From Daphnia carinata (Eukaryota; Arthropoda; Branchiopoda; Diplostraca; Daphniidae), in the NCBI RefSeq assembly GCF_022539665.2, contig NC_081331.1, forward strand, positions 10,630,138-10,694,137: a stretch of DNA of 64,000 nt, written 5' to 3'. Below, piece after piece: positions 44,894 to 60,255 of this stretch. Within the stretch, counting starts at the first letter, position 1, and every line of letters starts with the position of its first letter. The notes beneath the pieces were generated by a model, which worked only from the letters and a program-made list of their open reading frames with translations, was not told the origin of the DNA and did not search any database. The position numbers and the translations under genes are program-made.

Positions 44894-47276
44894 CTTTTTT
44901 CTTCCTCCGCAATCGTCTTTCTCCTGTTATTGTTGTTACTCTAACTGTTCCTGAACACGGCCAAATGCTTTAAACTGCTTACTCTTTTTTTTTTCTTTTT
45001 CAAATGTCTGCCCACGTCTCCCAGTGCATGTATTTATACAGCTCTAAGCAAAAAGAAAAAAAAAAAAAAAGTATGGCAGCCCCTCCATATGGAAAGCGAA
45101 ACATGGGACCGAAAAAAAACAAAAAAAAAAATTTCAGCTTTAGAAAATAAATCAGCCAATCGGATCTCAACTTTCTGATCGGTTGCCAAAAAATAAAAAA
45201 ATAAAAAATAAAAAAGACCAAAGCAATTTTCAAAAAACGGGGTAAACAAGAAAATCAACGGGTCTCAAAAAGTTAACAGTCGATCTATAAAACACATTGC
45301 ACGGCCCAAAAAAAAAAAAAAAAAAAAAAAAAAGTCTACACACACACACACACACACCATCTCTCAAAGACAATAAACAAACGAAAAAAGAAGTTTCAGG
45401 GTGTGTGTTGTATATGTAGTTTTTCTTCGAGCCGGCAATCATTGCCTCATTCGGCACAAACGTACGTGCCTCGGACTCCATGGAAAAAAACTTCTCTTTT
45501 GGCTCACGCGCTACATACATACACACACACACACATACACACATACACACACTTGACAAGATTAACGATCAACTAGCGACTGCTGCTGCTGCTGCAGACA
45601 CACACACACACATGTGGGTGTACGTTTGATACTGGAAAAGCTCCTCTCTGTAGCTCACACTCCCCAAGGGTCTATACACTATAACATTGCAGACACAAAG
45701 TTTTTTTTTTTTTTTTTCTCTTTTGCTCCCGATGTTGTCTGTTTATTGCTGGGGTCCCCTGGAAAACGCATCCGCCATCCAAAGTTTTTTTGTTTTTTTT
45801 TGCGGTGATAAATATTATTTACGCATTTGAAGATGCTGGTCTCTTTAAACGATGAACGAGTTAAGAGGAGCGAACAAGTAAAAAAAAAAAAAAAAAAGGA
45901 AGAGAAGATAAATAATTTTGTTCGTTCACATGTTTTTTTAATACTCGGGTTCAAAAGGGCCGATGGAACAAAAAAAAAGGGAGAGATGGAGGGGGGAAAC
46001 CCGAATAATAATCCCGAACGCGTGTGTATATTTATGAGTATATATTATCAAGGGCGTCATAAAAGATCGAGAGAGATGGAGAGAGAGAGAAAGAAAGAAA
46101 GAAAGAAAGAAGAGAATGGAATGTCTGGAAGTCTCTTCAACCCCAGCTCTGTGAGTACTCACGCCCTCTGGTTGTCTGCGAAGTAACGTTTCGAGGTTTT
46201 GCTCCCAGACGTCCCTCACACACACACACACACACAGACACCAATTGCATGGGTATGTAGGCTAACAGAACTTAACATCCAAGGCGATATGTAATTTTTT
46301 TTTGCCTAACACATTCTGCTTTGAACGTTTATGCGATGGCTTTTTGCATGCGTCTAGAAAACAACAACAACAAAAAAAAAAGGACCCGAGGACAAATCAC
46401 CAAAAGACGAGAGGAGAAATCTTTTGCTTTGTTTGCACGGCCCCAAGTTTATCGTCTTCTTTCTTTCTTTTTTTCTACCTTTCTCAAACAGTTATTCCGT
46501 CTGCGCTAGTCGTGGCTTCGTGCACATGTGTGTTGAAGATGGCGTCATTTTCGAATCAAACACACACACACAGAGAGAAAGAAAGAAGGGAGAGGCGAAC
46601 GAACTGGCAGACGAAGAAGAACCACACGTATACACAACTCGCAGACACACACGCACCAACACACTCTGAAGAAGAAGAAGAAGAAAAAAAAGGGAGAGTT
46701 GGCCTTGGCTCTCTTCTTCTTCTCCCATCTATTTACAAACAAAAGATAAACGAGCTTCTTCTCCTTCTTGTGGAACGATGGAACCGTGCCACGAGTTGGA
46801 AAGGAAACGAGAAAAAGAAAGAGAGAGCCTTGCTGACGACGCCAATCGAGGTCGGAGGTCAGAGGCACTGCTGCCTTCCCAGGAAGAAGGACCGCAAGAT
46901 CGGATGGTTCGATAGGTTTTTTCTTTTGGTTGGTTGGTTTTTTTTTTTTTTTTTTTTTACATATACGTTGACCCTCGAGGCAAAACGAAAAAGACCAAGC
47001 GCACCAAAAATCCCGACACACTTGACGATGGTTCATTTTATTTTGAATATTCTTTTTTTTTTTTTTTCTTTTTCTATTTAAAAAAAAACAAAACAAAACA
47101 AAAAAAAAAAAAAAAATGGGAAAGCAAATTCAATTTTCTCTCTTTGCTCCTCCCTCATTTCTGGCTCGCGAAATTGAATGTTAGATCGTCCACTTCCCGG
47201 TTAAAAGTTTTCCGCCAATTGGCTGCCCCCCCCCCCTTCTCCTTACTCCCCGTTTATTGGCTAATAAAAGAAAAGA

Positions 47277-47311
<35 letters not shown>

Positions 47312-47670
47312 GCCTCGACAGAGATACATACACCCCGTGTGGATGTCATCAACGAAAGAGATACCGGTAATTCCGTTTCCTTTTTTTTTCTTTCTCTCTT
47401 ATCCTTTCTTTAAAAAAAAAATGTTGTGTAGCGTGAGCGTAAAACTGAGCGGCGACCGATCAATAGAATCCCGACGTTACGAACCCATTGGCCGGTCCGT
47501 TTTTTTTTTTTTTTTTTCATGTTATTGTAACGTTATTTTCGCTCGATCACCGAGAGAAATAAGAAACTTAACGTTTTCCCTTTTTTTTTTGAAATGATGC
47601 ACCGCAAAAAAGAAAAGAAGAAGGTCCGTGCACAACAAAAAAAAGGTTTGAAACAACCAAACAAGAATGG

Positions 47671-47704
<34 letters not shown>

Positions 47705-50700
47705 AGATGGACAAAAAGAAGAAACCTTAGACAACGTATAAAAATGTGCGGCGCGTGTATGTACGTGTGCACATGCGAAACACAGCGAAACCAGCAGAGC
47801 CTGTAGATGCACGTTCGTGTCTTTTGCCGATTGTATCCACTTACAGACGAACGAAGGGGGGAGTAGACGGTCATTTTCTTTTCGGATGTTCCCCCCCAAT
47901 GTTTAAAGCTCTCGTCTGAGATTAAATGCCCTCCCCTTCACAAAAAAAAAAAAAAAAAAGACGAACGAAACTGACAGTCAATAATAATAAAAAAAAATAT
48001 ATATATAAAAAAAATCACGTTTCAAATGATTTTCCAAGAAACATTTCGTATCGCAAATGGTGGCCTCTCTCATCAACAAGAATTTAAATTTAAAAAAAAA
48101 AAAAAAAAAGAAGAAGAAAATGAACTCCGCTTACCACCACGAATGCGTTCACACAACAAGTTTCAGAGCGAAGACGTACGTCAATTCTTGAGAAAGAAAA
48201 AGAAATATAGAAATAAAATTTCCCCTATTTTTTTTTTTCTTCTTCACGCGTGATGGATCGATGGTCCGACAAGAGCCGCACACAAAGAGTGACTTCAAGT
48301 AGTGTCTTTTTCTTCCTTTTTTTTTTTTTTTTCAAAATCACGATCCGACAGATGGCGACTGTTGTTTCTTCACATCACAAACAAGAGTGAAGAACTTCCC
48401 CTCTCAAAAAAAAAAAAAAATAATAATAATATTCTTTGTTTTTCCGATGACAATCCGAAGTGTGATGAAAAGAGGAAACCTGTGGATGTGTGATGTGTTA
48501 CCAAATGCAATCTCTTCGTTTTCGTTTCTGTCCAGCGGCAACAGCCAATTTCGAATTGGTGCGCAAACTATGCAAATTTTTTGCTCCTCTTCTTTTTGGC
48601 GATGGTATTTATGTCGTCTTTTGTTTTTCTTTCTTCTCCGAAATGCCGACAACGAGAGGCCATACGAGTTGCGAGAGCGGAAAGGAACGAGAGGGGGGGG
48701 GGGGGGGATGAACAACGAACGCGGCGATTGGTGGCGCTGCGTGTGATGATAAATACTCGGCCAACGCAACCAACAAGCAACTCGAGAATGAAAAGAAAAA
48801 AAAAAAAATGGCCAGTTGTGTGTGTGTGTTTCTTTTTTTTCGCAAAGAGAGCTCAACAGCAATTGCGTTCTGCTATCGGCCACCTCGAAACATCAACTTG
48901 GCAGCGGGAAGAAACAAAACAAACTGGCGCAGAACACACACGCACACACACGCACACAGAAACAAAAAAAAACGGGGTGCGGCAACTGCGATGATTTTCA
49001 GTTTGTTTTTTTGTTTTTTTTTTTCACGAAAAAAATTGACCGAAAATTGTAACGAGATTTTTTGGTTCCGCTTTGCGTTTGTTTGTGTTTTCTTCTTCTC
49101 TCTTTGAAGGGGGAAAAAAAAAAAAAAAACGAAGCAAACGAACGTGTTTGTGTGTTCTCCCTTTCTTCCCAAATAAAACACAGCACAGCACTGCACACAC
49201 ACACACGCACTTTTCAAACAGAAAATGTCGGGAAAAAAAAAAACACTCGGGAGGCAGCCACAAAAGCTCACTTTAAAAAAAATGTTTCTTCGAAAAAAAA
49301 AAAACCAGGAAGAAAGGAGAGAGAGAGAGAGAGAGAAACAGAGAGAGACAGAGAGAGAGAGAGAGAGAGGACTGGACGGCGGCTCAGTCCCGGCACGACT
49401 GAAGCCTTCTTTCTCAACATGCACACACAGTATGCTTCCGTGTGTGTGTGTGTCTGTGTGTGTGTGTGTGTCTAGCTTCCCTCCCCTCTCTTTTTTAACT
49501 CCCTATCCTAAAAACACATCAGAGTCGAAACGGACGTCGAACGAGGGAGGAGGAGTAGCGGACGGGAAACGACGGCGCAGAAAAAAAAAAGGGGAGAGAG
49601 AGAGGAAGAATAAGAGGAGAAACCCTGAAAGAATCAAACCCCCCCCCCCCCTTACCAAAAAAAAAAAAAAAAAAAAATAACCCAAATAAAAAAAAAAAAT
49701 AATAATAATAAATAGAAATAAAAACAAAACAAAAAAAAAAAAGGAATTTTCTCTTCTACCGGAGGTTAGAGAAAGAGCAGACAGAAAAAGAAACAGGGAG
49801 GGGCGGAGTTTCGTACGAACAGACAAAATAAAATAAATAATAAATCAAAAATCAAATAGATTCACACGCCACTTTGAATTCGGCTTGACGCGCAGAATCG
49901 TCTCCGTTTCTCGCCGTGCAACAACAATCGAAAGAAGAAGAAGAAGAAGGGAAAAAAAAAAAAAAAAAAAAAAAGAAATTTATATATCTTTATTTATACA
50001 TGTATATGTATAAAATATCCAAGATCGGGAGAGCAGCGCAAAAGGGCGGCGATGTGGCGCAGGCGCCGCTTCTTGTCATATTCCCTTTCGGCTCTGATCG
50101 ACGTTCCCCCGCGCGCATCTGACCGGTTCCTACCCTCGGCTGACCGTCTTCTTCTTTATTATTATTATTATTATTATTTTTTTTTTTTTTTTTTTAAAAG
50201 ATCGTGCCTGTTGTGTGTCCACCGTCTCTTTCATTTCAATGTCGATTAGAAACATCTTTCTTTTTTTTTTTCTAAGAAATAAATTTCATCGATTTCTTAA
50301 ACGCCGCAAAAGAAAAAAAAATTGAAACATTCAAAACACATTTGAAAATTATGAATCACCAATTTTGATTTATCAATTTCTCTTGAATTCAACGCCATAA
50401 ATTAAGAAATAAAAAATCAAATAAAAAATTCCTTTTAACGGGGCAGATAGTACACCGCCGCAAGGTACACACCTCGTTTCCCCTTTCTGTTTAAACAATG
50501 CGACTATAGTTTTACATTTGTTGTATACATTAGTACATCTATTTTCTTTTATTTTTATCAGAAAAAAAAAAAAAAAAAAAATCCATTTTTTTTTTTTTTT
50601 GGCGTGCGTCACAATAAATCAGTGGGAAAAAGAAAAAGATAGCGACGGGCAAAATGGAAGCGACACAAGAGAAAAACGAGTGGCCCCTCTCCGAACGCCA

Positions 50701-51449
50701 CCCTCCACCTCCTCTTTGGCATTTTTACCTTATACGGCCCGTCATTTTCTATCGGCTTTGCGTGCGTGTGTGTGTGTGTGTGTGTACGTCTGTCTGTCTG
50801 TCTGTTTGTCTTTCGATATACTCTCCTCTTTTTTTTTTTTAATAGCGGACATACAGAGACACACACACACACACACACGGAAAGAAAGAATCTCCATTGT
50901 GAAGAGCGAAGTACACAAACAAGCAAAAAGAACGCGTACATGTAAATTCAACTTGCGAATAATAACAAGCCGTTGGCCGCACCCCGGCCAAGTCCGATAA
51001 CATCATCTAGCGACACGGTAGAAAGAAGAGGGAAAATATTTTGGCCTCTTTCCCTCTGTGACGTACTGCAGACGGTTCGATTATACACCACCACCCCGAT
51101 TCGATCTGACAATGTCTGACTGTGTGTGTGTGTTCCAGTCGGGATTTGACATTTCTTTCAAGTTTTCGCGCTTATCACCACGATCGACAATAAGTGACTT
51201 TTATCAAAAGCGCACGTCTTCTTCTATTACATTCGTTTTTTTTTTTACTTCGTGTTCTTCCAGGCGTGCCTATAACTATACACGGATATGTGTTCCAGTG
51301 CGTATCGCAAAAAACAATAATAATAAAAAAAAACAAAAACCAAATAATTTTCCTTTCTTTTCATTTGTTTTAGCGATCTGTAGCGTGTCGTCTGGCTATA
51401 TACAACATGGCCGCCAGACGGCCTGATTATTGCATTCGAATTCGTTCAA

Positions 51450-51487
<38 letters not shown>

Positions 51488-53473
51488 ATTTGCACTCTCC
51501 CCCACCCCCGGAAAAACACACACACACACACATATATATAAAAAAAAAAAAAAAAAATCGAATAAAAACCTATTAGAGTTTATAGCACAGCGACAGACCA
51601 AAGTTGGAATACAAAACAACGTTAACCTCTTCCACTGCTGTTACGATCCAGTTGCACACGCAAGGAGCGGTGGAAAGGGGGGGTTAGTTCGCTCTCTCTC
51701 TCTCTCTTTCTCTCTCTCTCCCCCCTTCTCCACCCATTTTTCCAGTTTGGCTCTCGATCGGACGTGTGGTGCGACGGCCACGCACACACACGCACGGCCG
51801 TCTGGCCGCTGTACAGTCCACAAAAAAAAAAAAAAAAAAAAAAATCGGTGAGGAAAAGGGCTGGGTCCAACGTATTGAATGCGAGGCACGCGTCACAAAG
51901 TTCGCAGTGCTGGGCGAAAAAAAAAAAAAAAAAAGGTCGCCCAGCCGTTCCGTCTGGGTGTAGGGGGTCTTCATTGCCGCCTCACTATTTCTGTTCGGTT
52001 CCATGAATATTGAAAAGCCAAGTAGTGACACGCATGTCTCTTTTTAAATAAAACAACAAACGCGCACCGTTTTCTTATTCTTCTCCTTCTCCCCTCCCTC
52101 CCCCCCCACCCCACCTCGTCATCATCACACGCAAAACGTGTCGTCATAAAAGCATTGAAAACACAACAACCATTTTCGGGATGCTCTTTCCGGTCATCCG
52201 GTTTGTGTCCTTTTCCCTCTTTCCTCCACACACATACACACACACACACACATTTTGTTTTTTGTTTCGAACGACTGTGTTACATTGACGATGTACCTAA
52301 CATCAACGTATAAACAGTAGGCGAACTATTCCAGCTGTTTTCTTTTATTTTTGATGCATTTCAAAAAAAAAAAATAAAAATAAAAGAATTTGTTGAATTT
52401 TTGTCATACAGCGTTGCCGCGATAAAAAAATTCGCAACGATATAATAAAAAAAAAAAAATTAAATTAAATTAAAAAAAAAAAGCCGACCGGGAAAGCCAT
52501 CAAAGTATGATTAACAATTGATCCCAACCCTCGTGCGCTCTTATTGTCTCCGACGCAAAAAGAAAAAGAAATTTCGTAATCGACACCGACCAACGACAAT
52601 AACGCCGTCACTGGAACAAAAAAAAAAAAAAAATGAAATAAAATGGGAGACGATGTTCACACAATTTTTTTTTTTGCCGCTGGAACGCGCCGCATTTGTT
52701 ATTTTTTTTTTTATGGGCCCCCGCCGTGTTATATAGCGCGACTACTGGTGGGTCCGAGTTTAATTGAGCGGAAACAGAGAGAGAGAGAGAGAAAGGCAAT
52801 GGTGGGGTTGGGTGGGCAAGTACGTTACGTTAAGTTAGAAACACAAGAAATCGATCCGTTTTTCTCTACATGATGGAGTTGCGAGTTTCAGCTGGCCCTG
52901 GCTGCAGTTCGTTGATATACGACCGATTAAAGCGCGCGCCCGTGCTTCATTTATAGGTGGGGGGGGGGGGGATAGACTCTCTTGCTTATTGCTTATAGCA
53001 CCACCCTTTCGCCCACCTTGGATGGTCGGCGGAGTTGAGGGGGTGTTCGGGACACGACAAAAAGAAGAAACGAAATGACTCGTTTTCGCGTGACCATATC
53101 ATCGGACTTCAAAAAATAAAAAACAAGTGAATGACGATAAAAAAAAGAGGGGGGGATATACGACATTGAACTCCCCCCCCCCCCCCCAGACACACACACT
53201 TATTGATCCCTCCCTCTATTCACGGTGGGTAAAGATGATGATCATTACGTCATTGTAATAAGAAGTAAATCGCAAGATAAAGATCAAATGAGAAATGTGA
53301 TTTGATTAAAATGGCAACGTTCCCTACGTTAGTTAAATTGATTAAAAAAAAAAAAGCCTTTGGGAACACTTGTGTTACGTTTCTTTTTTCGCCAAACTTG
53401 GGGTTAACAAACACGAAGATTGCAGCAGGAGGAGGAGGAGCGAACGGGTTGACGTGGTCGCGTATGACTCACC

Positions 53474-53517
<44 letters not shown>
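53474..53517 (+). repeat. (AC)n microsatellite
   Basis: About 22 AC units followed directly by a poly-A run; the longest dinucleotide array I noticed. Confidence 0.93.
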
Positions 53518-53521
<4 letters not shown>

Positions 53522-54814
53522 AAAAAAAAAAAAGGTAGACGGTAAAAGCAAAAAAAGAGGAGAGTAGTTGGCAAACATGGCCGCCGCCACTCTTGTAGCA
53601 GCAGCTGTTTGCTATCCCAGACGATACGGGATAGAAACAAAACAATGAAATGTGTTACCAACAACACCAAATCAAAGAAACCCAGCCCATTTAATCGTTC
53701 AACTCGCAACGTGCGTACGTTGCTTTTTAATTTAAAAAAAAGAAAAAAAAAAAAAAGAAAAAACTTTAATCGCTTGATGATTATTTAAAACTTCTCGTGT
53801 ACCGAACGTCAAACGATCCGTCGATCGGCGATACCTTTTTTTTTTTTTTTTTTAATTTCATTTTCGTGTTCCAGTTTTCTTTTTTTTTTTTCTTCTTCAT
53901 TGTGGCAAACCGCAACATCCGTTTTTACCACTCACCCTGCCTTATTTTTCTTTGTATGTTTCATTTGTCTTTTTTTAACTTGAAAAACAAAACTCGTGAA
54001 ATATATTGAACTCTGATTTTAAAAAAATAAAATAAAATAAAATAAATATGGCTGTCTCGCAAATGGCAAAACCTGGAGCATTTCCTACTTTTTGATTCGG
54101 ATGTTTTTTTTTTGGGGGGGGGAGAACGGCACGGCCGATGAATAATTCATTGAATGGTCCACAAAATACAGCAATAACAACAACAACGAAGAAAAAAAAA
54201 AAAAAAAAATCAAACACAAGACAGGGCTGCCCTGGGTAATGTCCGTCGATCCGAAACAACGGGGCTCCCACGCGCACACACGAGTAAAAAAAAAAAAAAA
54301 AAGGCAGAAGACAAACGATAGCAAAGAAGAAGAAGAACAAAAAAAAAAAGGGCGAAAATAATCCCGAAACAAGACAAGCATGAAATCCTCGCAAACTAAT
54401 GGCCCGTTCACGAACGAGGCGCTTCTATGGGGAAGAGGGGGGAGGGGGATACGGACGGGACAGAAAACGTGCCACACATACCTGCTGCTTTTTTTTTTTT
54501 TTGTGTTCATTACATTTTTTGCTTTCCAATTTATAACATCATCTCATGCGTCCCATTCTTTAAAAAAAAAAAAATAAATAAATAAAACAATGATTCAAGT
54601 GGTCTTTTAATTATTTTTTTGTTAAAGAATTCATTGCCTTCGCGTAAAGCCCCCCCCCCGCCCAAAATAAATAATAATTTTATTTTAAAACCAATTGAAA
54701 AATGGCAGAGAAAATCAATTGGATTCAAAACAAACAAAAAATGCGACGGAATAGCAACGATGCCCCCCCCACCTTGTTCGACCAATGTTTAAAATAAAAA
54801 GCAAAAGGCGAACG

Positions 54815-54851
<37 letters not shown>
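54815..54851 (+). repeat. C37 homopolymer
   Basis: Thirty-seven consecutive C on the plus strand (G37 in the mbl-strand transcript), able in principle to form G-quadruplexes. Confidence 0.93.
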
Positions 54852-57800
54852 ACAGTCTAAGCGCCACGGCGCAAACATTCCAGGCATCGATGCGGCAAGA
54901 AGAAGAAGAAGAAGAAGAAAAGAAAGACTCTTTGCAATGTCAGCTGATTGATCCATCAATCCTTCTTCATTAAGTCCATAACACCCATCGCCATCCACCT
55001 TTTCAAATCCCGCCCGCCCCATCGTTCCAAATGAGTTTGGTCGTCGTCGGTCGTACCCGATCGATACTTTGATACGCACACGACGCGGCATTACATGCCC
55101 GATCTTTGGCATTTTCCCGTTCCACAGCGGGCTAAGGGATGGGAAGCGGGTCAACGATGTCACGTTATTAGATATTTGTTTTTGTTTTTTTCTCCTTCTT
55201 TCGGTTCCAAGGGGTTTCCGACAATGAAACGGAAAAAAAAAAGAAAAGCTTGAAAAGAAAAAAAAAAAATAAAAAAAGGGCAATCTGTTCCAGCTGCTGG
55301 ACTGTAAAAAAAAAAAAAAAAAAAAAATGCGAAGCCAATAGAAAACTCGCGCGGGTACCTCAGCAAAAAGGGCGCGCACATTCAAAGCCGCGAAACAAAC
55401 GGAGGGGGGAAAAAAATATGAAGCCTTTTCTATGTACAGTCTGAAAAAAAAAAAAATAAAATAAAATAAAAAAAATAAAAAAATAAGGGGGAAGCTCTAT
55501 CAGCACCTCGGCCCTTTTCCTACACTCCGCGTGTGTTTTGTTTCTAAGTCTCGATAAGGTCGTGGGCACGGCTAACGTTACCTGTGCGGTGTATGTGTAT
55601 AAATAGACACACACACACACACACACAGGTTCTATATTAGCGCGTGAATATTGATTCTCATTTTTTGTTTGTTTCGAAAGGCCCCGAAAATAAAAATTAA
55701 AAAAAAAAAAACGTTTTATTTTTAAAAGAGAACAAAAAAAAAAAAAAGAAAAGAAAAGGAACTAATAAATAAATATGAACGAGAGCGTTCAAAAAAAAAA
55801 AAAAAAATAAGAACATAAACAAACAATCAAAAAGTAGCCTTTTCTTTCTTCGCGTATCTCCGACACGCTCGGTCAACAATAAAAAAAAAACAAAAAAAAA
55901 ACAATTAATGACCTCCCCCTTTTTGTTTTGTTCCAACGATAAGGAATAATGAAGCTACACATCGGCGGTGATGTTGCGCGCGCGGGACTTGGGCGAGCTG
56001 ATAATGAGAAATGAATTTCCTCCCTTCTTTCACGAACTTTTTGTTTGTTTTTTTTCGTCCATCAATTGTTTCTCCCTCCCCCCCCCCCCCCCACCCCCTT
56101 TCTTATTGACGAAAAAAGAAAAATGTCTCTATTCATTTTCTTTGTTTTTTTCCGCACAGATCGAATGTGGAAGACGTTTGGCTTCCATCCAAAACAGGGC
56201 GCATCCGGTAACCTCACCCTCTTCTTCCGCCCACCACCCCCCACCCCCTTTTTCCTTCTCAGCGAAACATTATAAACTTGAGCGCAACGATCCCCTCTCC
56301 TTGTGTCTTTCTCTCGCTATTTGTTTGAGTACGTGAGTCAAGCCCAGAGTTAAAGTGCATATTTTCGAACGTAGTACACCACGAGTAGGCGGATTACAGT
56401 TTACCCAATGTGCATGCATTAAAAAAGGAATGAAGGACCCACTCGCATCCGTGTGTGTATTAAGCAAAGAGAGATTAGCAGATTTCCATCCGGATAACTG
56501 CAAACAATTCCGAAATGGTAAAATGAGATCGCAACGGATTTTAAAAAAAAAAAAAAAAAATTAATTAATAAATGTCACTCTTCAAATTCGGTTTGGCAAC
56601 AATGTCGCTCATCGAACCGACGACCTGACCGAATGTTTTGAAAATAATCGAAAGACGAGTCAAACTTTTTCTTGTTCTTTAGTTCCAAAAAAAACACAAA
56701 GAAAAAAAAAAAACAAACAAACATGTTGGACGTCAGAGATTTTGAAAGTATTTTTCAATTAGTCTGCGCACACACAGCAGAAAGAGAGGGGACAGCACGA
56801 CGAGCCACAAACAACAAGAAAAGAAGTGGCGGCCCAAAATCGACGACAGATTGCCAAGTCGAACAGACGTCTTTCGTCTTTACTATAACACCCCGCAACC
56901 CTCCCTCCCCCCCTCCCTCCAAACGGAAATCCAACCCCACAAACGACACCTCTATCCCCCTCCCATCCAAAGATAAATAAATAACAGCTAATGGTTTTTT
57001 TTTTCTTTTCTTTTCTTCCTCTTCAACGTCTTGTAAACCAAGATGATTAGAGTTCCACGCCATCTTCTTTTTCGAGCCTTTATTGCGCATCGGCTAGTTT
57101 TTTTTTTTTTTTTTTATCTCTGATCTTTTCAAACTTTGACCTTATCCCGTCCTCGTTGATTGATTTCCCACCGTTACCCTTTAAATTTTACATTTTTCAT
57201 TTAACAAAAAGGAAAAAAAAAAATAAAAGAAGAAAGAAAAGAAGGGAATCGTTTCTACTTCGCACTCTCTCGATTAATGGGTGTGTCCCTCTTCTGCTAC
57301 GTGAGTGGGTGTATGTGTGCAACCGGTCTGATAACACAAAAAAAAAAAAAAAAAAAGAAGAATCCTCAAACCACCCAACGACACCCCACCCACCCATCAC
57401 AAAAAAAAAAAATGAACAACTTCTTCCCCCTCCCCCCCTTCTTTTTTGGAGAAAAAGAGAGAGAGAGAGAAGGGCCTACACCACAACAAGGCGGGACTCT
57501 CTTTTCACGCTAACCGGAGGGCTCCCTTTTTGCCTGTAAGTGAAGGTCTTTTTCGTGTGTGTGTGTGTGTGTGTGTGTGTCGGGTTCTCTCTCTCTCCAT
57601 CACCGTGATCTCATCTCCAGATGCCTCCACAATGATGTCACTCTGCTCGACGGAGCGTGTGTCTGTGTGTGTGTAAACGCAGCAGCAAAAAGCCAAGGGC
57701 GATACAAAATACTAAAAAAAAAACTATACTACTACTATACTACAAAAAAATCTATTTAATTCCGTTTTCTGTTATTGAAAAAAAAAAAAAGAAGGACGAG

Positions 57801-58686
57801 AGAGTTCAGCAAGAAGCCCCAACTCTTTTTTTTTCCCGTGGGTTTCATTGTCTCGTCAATCGACACGAAGGAAACAATCACTTTACTTGATTTCACCGCA
57901 AGACGTTCTATAAATCCGGATAACACACGAAAAGTTTTTATTTTCCAACGCAACTTTCAATTCCCCCCCCCTTTTTTTTCTTCTTTTTATTCCCTGATTA
58001 AATTGAATTTGAAACCAAAGTCGAGTCGATCACATCATGGCATTTTCGTAAATGAAAGAAACAAAACAAAAACAAAAAAGAAAGAAAGAAAAAGATCCTT
58101 TTTATCTGATGAAATTAGACAAGCAAATGGCGACGGCCAATTGTCGTTCTATCGAAGAAAAAAAAAAAAAAAAAAAAAAAAAGAAACGTCAATCCAAATA
58201 AAATGGCAATGTCGTAGCGAGTGCTGCATCTTCTCGCTTTCGGAAAGAGCAGAAAAAAAAAAAAAAGAAAAGACGGGACCACTATTGGAAGACAGGGGGG
58301 GGGGGGGGGAGGGCGAGTGCTGAAACAAGACACTCGTTCGTGACACGAGCCAGACAACACCAACACAAAAGAGAGCAACAGAAAAAGAAAACAGATTATC
58401 AAAAAAAGAAGTTTCTTGTAAAAGGAGATGAAACACAACTGCCGATGCAAACGTGTATAGTGTTAAAAAAAAAAAAAAAAAAAAAAAAAGGAGGATGGGA
58501 TATTTACTCCGGGAGAAAAAAGGGGGGGGGGACAAGAAGAGGAACTCGGGAGCTGTTGCAAAAGCTCTTTTTTTTTTGTTTTTTTTTTTTTTTTCTTTGC
58601 CCCCAACTCGGTGGATTGTTCACAGTAACGTACACGCAGTTTGACAGTGTACGGTATTGTACACATATCTCTTCCTATACTTTTCC

Positions 58687-58720
<34 letters not shown>

Positions 58721-60255
58721 CCCCCCTCCCCATCCGTTTTTTCTTTCACGGAGCGTGCGAAACGCAACACTCGTTACATCAAACATTCTCACATTTTCTC
58801 TCGTTCCTCCCTTTATATTTTTTCTCTTTATTTCCAAACGTTGTGTAGACACACCCGACCACCCGCTTTCGTCCGGATTACATTTCCCCTCTCCAGTTTT
58901 TTTTTTTTTTTTTTTTTATTATTTCCCGTACGAGCTTCCTATTGAGACTACTCGATAAAAAAAAAAGCTCTGTGTTAAAGACAGAGTAACAAGAAAGAGA
59001 GAGAAAAAAAAAAAGAAACACATCATCGTTTAAAACAAATACGAATTAAAAAAGGAGGAAAAAAACAATAGGCCTATTGATGACGAGCTACGGGCAAACG
59101 TATGCGACAACATACAACGCGCAATCCGTAAAAAAAAAAAAAACTGTTACTGGAACATATGGGGCGTAAACAAGTTTCTTTGTGTGTGTGTGTACGATAT
59201 AAATCAAAAAGAATAATGAAAAAAAAAAATAAAATAAAGGACAGATCGGAAATGCATTTTTTTTTTGCGTTACGGATCCATCCAATCGCAGTGGCCAATG
59301 TCATTAATCTTCCCCCCCCCCCTTTTGTATTTTTAATCCCGCGCTTTGTGAACGGGATTTCGTGAAAATCAAGATGAACGTAGAGGACAAAAAAGAAAAT
59401 AGAGAGAAAAAACTTTGGAGCTGCTATTCTCCATTATTTTTGCGATCTTTAAAGAGATTTTGTTTCACGTGTTTTTTGTTTTTTTTTTCTCTTTTTGGAA
59501 CATCTTCCAATCGGAAAGAAAAGCTTTGGCCGGACTTGCTTCCCCAGTTATGTCGAATCCCGTTTTCTTTTTTTTTTTTTTTTTTCTTTCTTTTTCGGGG
59601 CGGAATGGCGGAGACAAAGGCGGAAGCAAACGGCCCACAACGCAATAAAGCAAAAACCAACCATTACTCCTCTTGTACGTGATGGCGAAGGACGAGCTTT
59701 TTGCAAGTTACAACAATTGCAACAACTTTAGTTTTTATCGTACGGTTTTCTCTCCGTACTATTTTTAGGTTCGTACTTGCGGCAATGAATGGCAGTTTGA
59801 AAAACAAAAAAAGAAATGGGAAAAAAAGAAGAATCCAATTGTTTTTTTTTTCTTCTTCCTTTTGGTTATCACGAATGAACCCTGTGCCAATCGATTACCT
59901 CAAAGATATTGGAACATCTGCTAAACTCAATACTTTCGTGTCCCCACGCACACAAAAAAATCGCAATCTTCACGGACAATTTTCTCGTTGCAAGGAGAAA
60001 GAAATGAGGATGGCAGCAGCTGTTGTACTTCCTATATTAGCCCTGATCGCAATGACAACTGGCTGTTAAGAGGAAAGACGCACCCCCCCCCCCCCAAGTC
60101 CCCCAACATCAACAGCTGTTTTTGTTTTGACACAATTTTTCTTTAGTTTCCCCCTAGTTCAGAGTGTTTTCTTGAATCATCGACAAGCAACAAACGTTCA
60201 TCGTTTAAAAAAAAAAAAAAAAAAAAAAAAGAAAAGAATGCGAGGTTTAGCTTAC

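Larger units (their letters stand above)
43962..60255. other. mbl 5' intron / upstream region, low complexity
   Basis: About 16 kb of AT-rich DNA crowded with A/T homopolymers, CA/GT and CT/GA arrays, C/G runs. Long apparent frames here encode poly-Phe/Lys from those runs and are not genes. I find no coding exon. Confidence 0.6.

Noticed and set aside
44864-45597. CTG tracts as autoregulatory Mbl sites
   Set aside because: They lie on the plus strand; the mbl transcript carries CAG, which is not the preferred YGCY motif.
46302-47081. 259-codon plus-strand frame
   Set aside because: Composed of poly-Lys/Phe/Thr-His runs from homopolymers and CA arrays; no domain or codon signature.
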